A stretch of 64,000 nucleotides of DNA from Sorghum bicolor (lineage: Eukaryota; Streptophyta; Magnoliopsida; Poales; Poaceae), in assembly GCF_000003195.3 (NCBI RefSeq), contig NC_012873.2, positions 14,621,202-14,685,201 of the forward strand. Direction: 5' to 3'. The notes beneath the pieces were generated by a model. That model was not told the DNA's origin and did no database searches. It saw only the letters and a program-made list of their open reading frames with translations. Made by a program: the position numbers and the translations under genes. This document shows, piece after piece, positions 56,113-64,000 of the stretch (position 1 is its first letter; each line of letters opens with the position of its first letter).

Positions 56113-57870
56113 GTAATTAGGCCTCTGTTGATTCCAACCTTGATGTTGTTGAGGACGGTTGTACTAATAGTTGTTATTGTTGTTGATGTAGTTCACGTCC
56201 TCAAGCATCTCAGGGCAGTGATTGCCTGAGCGTCCAGTATCTCCAGTGTGTTTGTGCTCGTAGATCCTAGTTCTTCACTTGGTGGAATCTGGGAGTTGTA
56301 AAACTCCTTCATATTATGCTCGAAGTGTTCCTGCTCAAAGAAACAAGGTAGAGATCAAGTGCATGGGCCCTGTTGGTGGAAAACACCAACAGAACCAAAA
56401 GTTATTTGTTCTTCTCTAACCTTAAGCATAGTGAGCAAGACAAAGTTGATGGATCATGAGTGTAGCATTTGTCAGATCAGATGGCTCAACCTAATGGAAA
56501 GATAATCTATCTATATTTATGTTTTGTTTATATCTTCTAAAGATTGCATGTGCAATACTTTAGCTTATATGATTAGGAGTGTGGGGTCACGAAGGTAGTA
56601 CTAAGAACAAAGATTAAAGGACTAAACATGTTGAATTAATTGAGTTGGTTAATTTGGAGTTATAAATCATACATGTTTGTCTCTTTATTTATGTGAATGC
56701 CAGAACCAAGGAGGAGCTTATAAAAGTGTTAGTCAAGTACCTTAAGATGTTACCTTACTTGAAGAGTGATGGTACAGTATCACCTTATGGAAGCTTTCCT
56801 TTCTTAGCAGTTGTGCATCGTGTTTGTGGCACCCTCCATGAATCATCTCTTATGAGCTACGCCTTTCTTGTGCAAATTATTAAACTTCATGTGTCTCCTT
56901 TATCTCCAATGAGTTTGTATCTCAGGACTTCCCAGGTTGATATTGAAAGTTTTTCTGCAGGGGTTAGTCTGACAAAATATACTAATGTCTACACAAGCAG
57001 TTTTTAGTTCAATAACCAAACTAGACTCCATGTCTAATCAGATTAAGGAAGGCTATTTAACCTAAGCACCACGCTTAATTTAAATGCCAATGGAAGTATG
57101 TCCAGTACTTCCAAACTAACACTTACTAGGATAAACAAAGGTAGCATGATAGCTTTTATAGAGATCTACTCAAATGGAGATGAAGTAGTGTGATTAGTAT
57201 TTAATCAATTGAGCATGTCTCAAAGGTAAGGACAACCAACATAGCAACATGGCAAAGGATGTTTTTATGTAAAGTACTCCCCCAAGCTTGAATTTTGCAA
57301 AATTCAAGTTTGGATGAATTTAATTCAATGTTGTGTGATGGTTGGTTGGACATACCTTGTGCTTGTCATTCATCCGATCTTCTTGCTCCAATCCTAGAAA
57401 GGTTAGTGGCAAGAATACCCGAAGGAATATTTCTACAATTATCTTTATATGCTCAATACACAAGGTAATGTTGCAAATAATTAGAAGTTCATGTTACGAT
57501 CTGATAAGTGCTTGTTTAAGGACGCTAAGCTTATCTTTGGGAAACCATCAAGTTATGTTGGTGAAGTGGTTTCCCCTCCAACACCCTCCTATATCAAGAT
57601 CAACTCAACGAGATCTGCAATATTTATTATAGACATATGCATCGACAACCGCCCTTTTAAATTTTTTATAAATAGAAAAGAAGAGGGGGTTGGAGATCTC
57701 AAATGTGGTAACGATGGAGAGACAAATTGATTGGAGAGATGTTTTATATGAGCAAGGACTGGGTGAGGTATTTATGAAATAACTTCCATGCTCACTGTTG
57801 TTTCTCTCATTCTCAAACTCCAAGGATGATTCTTCATGAATGATTAAAATTCCTCTAGGATTGTCTCTCA
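56113..57870. other. Segment shared with 38461-40173
   Basis: Starts with remnants of the gag zinc-knuckle region (TGATTGCCTGAG near 56220), then the shared foreign segment. On the plus strand 56693-56880 encodes NARTKEELIKVLVKYLKMLP and GSFPFLAVVHRVCGTL. Polypurine-like site 57277-57289 within the 22-bp palindrome 57287-57308. Confidence 0.55.
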
Positions 57871-58528
57871 AGTTTGTTTTATCTATCCATTCAATGGTGA
57901 TAGCACATGGATTTTTAATGCCCTCTAGCCATTGATGTTGCTCTTCTCGATCCCTTCTTATGCATGGGATGTCTAGAGAGATTCATATGATTATCGGGAG
58001 GTTTAAGAGAAAGAGCATAGTAGAATTTATTAAGTTCAAGGATGGGTTGGATAGCCGAATGATGGGATTGAAATGTTTGGAAATCGGCTATTGAAACTTC
58101 CTTTCCTTGTCTGGGAGATGATTCCTTCTCTATTTCTAAGATTTTTCTATGAAGACTAGTACAAGAAGATGTCCACGAATGAAGACATACCTTCCTTTAC
58201 TAATAGATAAAGAAAGAAGGACTCTAGCAAAGGTTATATGATTAAGACCAATGTGAAAATATTTAGGAAAAACATGGTCTTGTAGGGCTAGGTCTAAACC
58301 AGAATTTATAAAAAGATTAAAAGATTCCCTAGGTGTAGCTAAAAGTGCATTATCTTCTTGATTAAAACATAGGACCTCGGCTATAGAAAAGGGTTGGTTT
58401 TGACCTATTGTAATCAACTCCGGACACAGATCATAATTAGGGGCAGGACGTGTTGACTCCCATGGTCTATGGCTGGTCTCCGAAGGTGCAAAGAATTTAA
58501 TAATAGGTATGGAATTTGAGTTATCCAT
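57871..58528 (-). pseudogene. gag: Truncated type-A Gag of inner element
   Basis: ATG at 58528 (MDNSNSIPIIKFFAP). Residues ETSHRPWESTRPAPNYDLCPELI followed by IGQNQPFSIAEV and then, after a deletion, NSGLDLALQDHVFPKYFHIGLN resemble the Gag at 28283 (QNLSFSGKED, SGPNLNLEDPVLLFHFFRGL). The core between is deleted. Sequence below 58136 is decayed and AT-rich. It shows that this pol-less element carries the 5' end of the autonomous-type family. Confidence 0.7.
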
Positions 58529-58620
58529 AAAGATAAAAAGATAAAAGAATAAAAGTATAAAAGTATAATACAAGATAATAGCAAGACTCAAAGTTATCTC
58601 AGCAAACCGTCTTTCTCCCC

Positions 58621-58633
58621 GGCAACGGCGCCA
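58621..58633 (-). other. Primer-binding site of inner element
   Basis: Minus strand TGGCGCCGTTGCC, eight bases from the LTR at 58642. Confidence 0.85.
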
Positions 58634-58641
58634 GAAATGCT

Positions 58642-59874
58642 TGTAGATATTTGGTAACGCAATTAGACAATGATCCGCAAGCGCACAGATATCGGTGAGC
58701 ATTTCACCCGGGAGGTTTTCCAGAGTATCGTATTTATATTTTTACCACTGGAAGAAAGGGTGCATCTGACTAACCAAATCTATTGCTACTATCCCTTTAG
58801 GCTACAAAGAATGTCTCTCGATGTGAGTGATGTATAGAGAAGACTGCAACCGTAGTCTCGTTCTAACCTTAGTAAGGATGATCTACTGTTCTATTGGGGA
58901 GGCTCACGGAATCTAGACAACACAAAGGACGTTCGACCCGCACCTATAAACCTACCCGTCCTGCTAACGAGATGTGATCTGCAAAGGTAACTCGGAAATG
59001 TCACGTTTCTCGCTACTACCACGGTCCAGCTAGTCAGGGGATATCTATGAGTACCCTAGCCTAAACACCACGTTTACGCTAACAAGTGATTACTCTAATA
59101 CTCAACCGGAAGAGGATTAAAGTAAACTCATAAACCAAAGAACAATAAAACAAGAACTTACTAGTATTAGAAGTCGAATTACTGAAGAATCTTAGAAGCA
59201 AGCCTCGGGTTAGGAGACTTGATCCCGCAGGTACAACTCGGAGTAGACACCGACAGGCCGGCCTTCCTCCGATCTACACCTCCACTCTATCTCTCTCAAT
59301 CTAGTAGAAACTAGAAGATCTATTTCTACCTTACATTGGTTGCTAAGCCTAAAAAGAAATATTATTTAGAGAAGAGGTTTTCCTTCGAGGGCACCCCTCA
59401 ATCTCTATGATAATTTCTTGTCTCCTCCAGGGGCCAGAGGGGGTCTCCTTATATAGTCCTCCCCTTCTATGCGTTTTTGGGTCAATAGGCGAGGTGGTAC
59501 TATGTTATTCTGGATCCAATAGGTCAGTGGAACGTCGTGTGCGAAGAGAGTCCGGAACGGAGTCCAGAGGGGGGCGGGCGCCCAGGTCCTCAGGGCGGGC
59601 GCCCTGGGCCTGGCCCCTTTCGGGCTCCGCTTCCTTCCCGTGGCTTCTGGAGTCTTCTAGATGGTCGAAAATTGCGCGGTGGGTTGATATCTCTATGTAA
59701 TCCCGACATGTGGGCCTTTCTTCCTTATTTCCTCATAACCCCCTGCAGAAATAGACAAACACCAAAACTCGTGGAATTCTGTCAGATAAAACCCTAAGTC
59801 TAGATGTTGATTTCATTTGGATCCTTTTCTTTGTTTATTTGATAATTAAATTTGATACTTAAGGACCGTCAACA
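58642..59874 (-). repeat. 5' LTR of inner element (type A)
   Basis: Partner of 51686-52918. Stem-loop 58673-58690 with one transition that leaves a G-U pair in the sense RNA. Confidence 0.93.
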
Positions 59875-61510
59875 ACATCATTACCAAAAGTAGACTTAGT
59901 TTTCTAATTCTGGTAACGGTGTCAAAAATGCCAAACCTATCCCTCAGACCACTTAAGCCAAGTTGTCATCCCCAGCATCATATGAGAGACACGATTGAAA
60001 TATGCAATTGCTCATCTAAAATAAATAATGAATGGGATCTGCAAGCGCATAGATTAATACCGATGAAGCATTTTAACCGGGAAGTATTCCAGGTATCGTT
60101 ATTTATACTTTTACCAATGGGAAGGGATTAGTAATCATCAATGTTGATTATAGAATGGAATATGAGATTGAGTATCTATCATTGCATGTATAATTGAGAA
60201 CATTTATCTAACTCTTTCATACAGGGATAAGTGTCACATAAAAGATATATGAAGTAATGAATAGTGACAAAGATAATTAATATGATCAGCATAACTTAGC
60301 CACATATAAATATGATAAGCACCTCAATTAGATATTCTAGCAAGTCATTAGCATGGAATTAGGACGAACTACAAGAATATTTCCTAAGTTATTCTTAACT
60401 ATACAGTCTAGCATTATCATAGTTAGTGCAAGTATACTTAGCAATCATTGCGAGACAAGACTACACCCATGCATAGTGATATTAGCAAGGAATATAAGAA
60501 ACATCATAATCACTCTGTAATAATGTTGATCTGCCAGCCCAATACACGAGAGGGGGACTATATAAGAATCAATAAAGCTGTCACTATCACGAACTACCCC
60601 ACGATCTGGCATATTGGGTACAATCGCAGATAAATACGGTATAAGCACCACGCCTACACAATATCTATCATTTACCCATGGATCCGATGGATAAACGCTA
60701 TACGATCCTAAACATGTATATAGATCTAATCTAACTAAGCCAAATATATAACTATGATAAACTAAGAAAAATATAATCTTGAATATAAACAAGTAGAGCA
60801 AAGTCATAAGCAATATATTGAAGTAGAACAAAGTCATATTCATAATATTGAAGAACAAAGATGAACAATTAGAAGAACAATTAGAGAATTACCAAGAATC
60901 CTCTTGACAGATCTAGAAACCAATCGAAGATTGACTCCTTCTAGTTCTAATCCTATGTAGCTATGCTAATCTAGATGTCTAATTGATGTGGTGGCTCTAC
61001 GCTTGATCAGAGGCTTCTTCTCCCTTGAGGAATAATGAATTAGGGTTGAGAGGCTCTCTCCTCCAGGGGCCAGGGGGTCTAGTTTTATAGTCCCTCCAAG
61101 TGAATATGGGCCGTCGGATCAAACCGACATTGATTGAACGGTTATCCTTGATCCTTTAGGTCGGTGGAGATTGATCCCGAAAGAGAGTCCTGTTTGGACT
61201 CAGCAGGGGGCGGGCGCCCTGGTCTCCTGGGCGGGCGCCCAGGGCCAGGCCCTGTTTCGCCTCCGCTTCGTTCCCGTGGCTTCTGGAGTCTTCTAGATGT
61301 AAGATAATTGCGCGGCACATTGATATCTCTATGTAATCCTGACGTGTGGGCCTTTCTTCCGTATTTCCTGATAACCCCCTGCAGAAATAGATAAACACCA
61401 AAACTCGTGGAATTCTGTCAGATAAAACCCTAAGTCTAGATGTTGATTTCATTTGGATCCTTTTCTTTATTTGTTTGATAATTAAATTTGATACTTAAGG
61501 ACCATCAACA
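59875..61510 (-). repeat. Main part of outer 5' LTR
   Basis: Stem-loop ATCTG-CAAGCGCA-TAGAT at 60037-60054, AT-rich body, GC doublet near 61207-61241, ends CATCAACA next to GGGTT. Confidence 0.88.
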
Positions 61511-62816
61511 GGGTTTTCTTATCCTTAAGCAAGGCCTTGCACTCATTTCTAGTTTCTTTATAGTGATGAGTGCAATCTTCTAGCATGGTGATTAGTTTAT
61601 CTTTAGTTGGTTCATCATCATCACTATCACTAGCATGGTCACTCTCATCATCGGATGATACCTTAGTGGCCTTAGCCATGAAGAATGATGGAGTGTCAAG
61701 GATGGAGCTCTTTCCTTGAATTGCAATGCTAGCATGCCCCTTCTTCTTGGTGCTCTCATCATCACTTCAGGAGTCATCACTATTCAAGTTGCAACATGAG
61801 CATCACCCTTTTTCTTGTTTAAGCCTTCCTTCTTTTCTTGCTTCTTCTTTTACTTCTTTCTTTCCTTCTTGATAGCATCTTCATCATGACTATCATAGGG
61901 ACACTTGGCGATGAGATGATCCTTGCTATGGCATCTAAAGCACCTAATGGAATGGTCATTCTTCTTGGAGAAGCTCTTCTTCCTTCTTGCTCGATAGCCC
62001 TTCTTCTTCATAAACTTGCCAAATCTCTTGACAAGAAGGGCCACCTACTCATCTTCATCACTATCACAAGAACTTGCTTCTTCTTCACTTGATGATTCTA
62101 CCTTGGCTTTGCCCTTGGATGAGGAGGCCTTGAATGCCACGCTTTTCTTCATCTCATCATCTTTTTTCTCAGCATCCTTCTTCTTTTTCTTGATCAACTC
62201 ATCCTTCTCATCATCTTCTCTATAAGCATCATCGGTCATCACTTCTTGGAACACTTGTTGGGGAGTTGATTCACTAAGTGTTGTCTTGACTAGTACAGTG
62301 ATTAATGTGTCAAATCTCTTGGGCAAGCTTCTCAAGAACTTCATAGAGAATTGACTATCCTTCACTTCTTCCCCAAGTGCCTTGAGCTCATTCACAATAA
62401 CTTTCAACCGGTGAAACATCTCCGGCACACTTTCATCTTCTTGCATCTTGAAGCTTGAGAACTTTTCTTGGAGGATGTATGCTTTGGCGGTCTTGGTTCC
62501 CTTGGTGCCCTCAAATGTTTCTTCTAATTTTGCCCATGCTTCATGAGCAATCTTAATGTTCGTGATTTGCTCAAAGGTCTTGTCATCAAGAGCTTCATGA
62601 AGAGCACTAATGGCAATATCATTGCATTGTAGCTTCTTCTCTTCAACCGGTGTCGGTGCATTCTCATTTGCAACCTCAAACTTTGTTTCGGTCACCTTCT
62701 AAACCTCTATTGATTGACTTAAGATGAGCGGTCATCTTGACCTTCCAATAAGCATAATTGGTGCCATCAAAGAAAGGTGTCATCTTGGTGTTGTTGATAT
62801 GCAAACTTAGAGCCAT
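61511..62816 (-). pseudogene. gag: SIRE/Maximus-like copia Gag, N-terminal part
   Basis: ATG at 62814-62816 (MALSLHINNTKMTPFFDGTNYAYWKVKM), the DUF4219-like Gag start. A frameshift near 62700 leads to the frame VTETKFEV, then the UBN2/copia Gag core (ALDDKTFEQITNIKIAHEAWAKLEETFEG, LQEKFSSFKMQEDESVPEMFHRLK, SLPKRFDTLITVL). An acidic Lys-rich stretch follows and a stop near 62045. A zinc knuckle CFRCHSKDHLIAKC (CX2CX4HX4C) lies near 61950, with further breaks before an acidic stretch and a coiled coil ending at KALLKDKKTL (61513). There the outer Athila-like element cuts it; the C-terminal part is at 44870-45854. Long coiled-coil Gag suggests SIRE/Maximus (Opie/Ji-like). Confidence 0.88.
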
Positions 62817-62854
62817 TTCTTCACCGTAGGTTGTTAAGCCTCAAATAAACAGTG

Positions 62855-62873
62855 CCTCGGCTCCGATACCAGT
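62855..62873 (-). other. Primer-binding site of copia element
   Basis: Minus strand ACTGGTATCGGAGC, close to the initiator-tRNA-Met complement TGGTATCAGAGC, directly inside the LTR. Confidence 0.85.
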
Positions 62874-64000
62874 TGAAAGGTCCAAATGGCTAGAGGGGGG
62901 TGAATAGCCTATTTAAAAATTCTAAAAACTTTACTAAACAAGTGAGTTAGTAAAGTAAGTGGCGAAGCTATTCTAGCACTAGCACAACTAGGCTATGCAA
63001 GCCAACTACACAAGTCTAGAAAGAAAGCTAAACACTAAAACACAACAACTAGAGAAGGCTACACAACAACTCTATACTAACAAGAACTAAGCTACACAAG
63101 CTAAAACTAACAAGGTAGGCAAGTATGTAAAGAAAGGAGAGTGATTGTTATACCGACGTTGTAGAGAAGAGATATATCCAATCAATCATGTACACAATCA
63201 CAAGAGAGACCTTGGCAAGAGATGACACAAGATTTTTTACCGAGGTTCACTTGCTTCCTGGCAAGCTACTCCTCGTTGTGGCGATACACCCACTTGATGG
63301 ATCACAAGCTAATTGGCAATACAAAGCCAAACCCTCAGCGGGTGCCGCACATCCACTCACAAGATGGGGATCCTCCAAGCCACGAGCAATCCACTAGAGT
63401 AGCCAATTGTGATCTCCCGCGGGGTAGGCTCAAGAACCCCTCACAAATCACTTGGTGAGGCTCGAAAAAATCTCCAATCACGAGCTCAACACCACCGCTG
63501 CTCTAAGCCATCTAGGGCATCGAGAAACACCCAAGAGTAACAAGAAATCCATAGCAAACTCAAGAATCAAGTGCCACTAGATGCAACTCTCAAAGCAATG
63601 CACTTGAATCTCACTCAATCTCACTAAGATTAGCAATCAAGAAAGGAGATGAGTGGAGGGAGTGTTCTCTAGCTCAAAGTATGCCTCAAGTATCCAAATG
63701 TGCAAGACAGAACCCCCAAAGACAGCCACCTTCTATTTATAAGCTCCCTCAAAGAACGAGCTATTGGCTGTTTTCAATGGGTTGCAGTCAGGCACACCGG
63801 ACGCGTCCTAGTTCACACCGGATGCATCCGGTATGAACTTGGACAGCGTCCGGTGCCCTTGACTGTTTGAAATCTGACCCTTGCCGCCAACTGTAACACA
63901 GCACCGGACTCTCGACTTTGAACGCACCGGACGGTCTCGGGTGAGACCAGACGAAAACTCAGAGAGCTTCGCAAAACGTCACAGCACTGGACGCACAACT
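62874..64000 (-). repeat. 5' LTR of copia element, cut by window edge
   Basis: Begins TGAAAGGTCC at 62874. Minus-strand TATAAATAG at 63733-63741. The region 63790-64000 (U3) carries several CACCGGA/TCCGGTG elements, including the 16-bp palindrome ACCGGATGCATCCGGT (63817-63832). The other LTR is absent. Open frames here are not coding. Confidence 0.85.

Larger units (their letters stand above)
51686..59874 (-). mobile_element. Inner Athila-like pol-less element (chimeric)
   Basis: 1233-bp LTRs at 51686-52918 and 58642-59874, differing at about six sites. Flanks ACGTC (51681-51685) and ACATC (59875-59879) are a target duplication with one later change. Internal order on the minus strand: primer site, truncated type-A gag (57871-58528), shared foreign segment (56113-57870), damaged double-protease gene (55079-56112), non-coding tract, polypurine tract. 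No pol. One of the youngest Athila-like insertions here; it sits inside the outer element's LTR. Confidence 0.92.
45855..61510 (-). mobile_element. Athila-like pol-less element (outer), carrying a nested element
   Basis: Bounded by TGTTGGGTATTCTTAAC at 45855 and CATCAACA at 61510, flanked by GGGTT (45850-45854, 61511-61515) within the copia gag. 3' LTR 45855-46705; internal 46706-51665 with Gag-protease gene, primer site and polypurine tract; 5' LTR 51666-51680 plus 59875-61510, interrupted by 51686-59874. The internal region has no RT, RNase H or integrase. The 3' LTR lacks about 800 bp present in the 5' LTR. Confidence 0.92.

Noticed and set aside
60445..60858. 137-codon hydrophobic frame on the minus strand, and 44036-44359 on the plus strand
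   Set aside because: Both fall in corresponding AT-rich U5-side LTR sequence of related LTRs; no start context or domain.

Overview
This window looks like heterochromatic or intergenic DNA from a grass (Poaceae) genome. It is almost wall-to-wall transposable elements, mostly nested LTR retrotransposons of lineages typical of grasses: Ty3/gypsy Tat, chromovirus (Tekay/Del-like) and Athila-like, plus Ty1/copia SIRE/Maximus-like, and one CACTA DNA transposon. I see no ordinary single-copy host gene, no tRNA or rRNA gene and no CRISPR. The species cannot be fixed from sequence alone; a panicoid grass is my guess.

Layout. 1-2203: 5' part of a degenerate Tat element (gag and LTR, minus strand) running off the left edge. 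2347-14774: a complete young Tat element (minus strand, 700-bp LTRs differing at about two sites, target duplication GAGGT). It has an intact pol with two RNase H domains, a gag with stops, and, antisense between pol and the 3' LTR, an intron-containing plant-mobile-domain (PMD) gene with its own TATA box. It is inserted into an older Athila-like LTR relic (2204-2346 plus 14775-16403). 16404-20838: non-autonomous CACTA element (ATT duplication) with about 500-bp internal tandem repeats. 21595-26691: 3' half of a chromovirus (RNase H, integrase, chromodomain, 3-kb LTR) with many stop codons.

26731-44869: plus-strand Athila-like material. It holds an LTR, a gag-protease-RT fragment split by a solo LTR, an abrupt junction, then a gag-protease tail, an env-like gene with its own promoter-like region, a 3' non-coding tract and a 3' LTR. 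A complete minus-strand Athila-like element (33887-41473, duplication GAGAC) sits inside the env-like gene. 44870-45854 and 61511-64000 are the two halves of a minus-strand SIRE/Maximus-like copia element. It is split by an Athila-like element (45855-61510, duplication GGGTT), whose 5' LTR is in turn split by another (51686-59874, duplication ACGTC/ACATC).

Most notable points: (i) three Athila-like elements share a pol-less gag-protease gene, and its best-preserved copy carries two tandem aspartic protease domains; (ii) the Tat element carries an antisense PMD gene whose introns are retained; (iii) the Tat element is saturated with the hexamer ATCGGC/GCCGAT in LTR, promoter and coding DNA, in all reading frames; (iv) an 18-nt stem-loop with paired substitutions recurs in every Athila-like LTR type; (v) a GGGCGCCCGCCC motif is shared between LTR promoters and the promoter-like region of the env-like gene. 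No search or alignment could be run; family assignments rest on recognised motifs.
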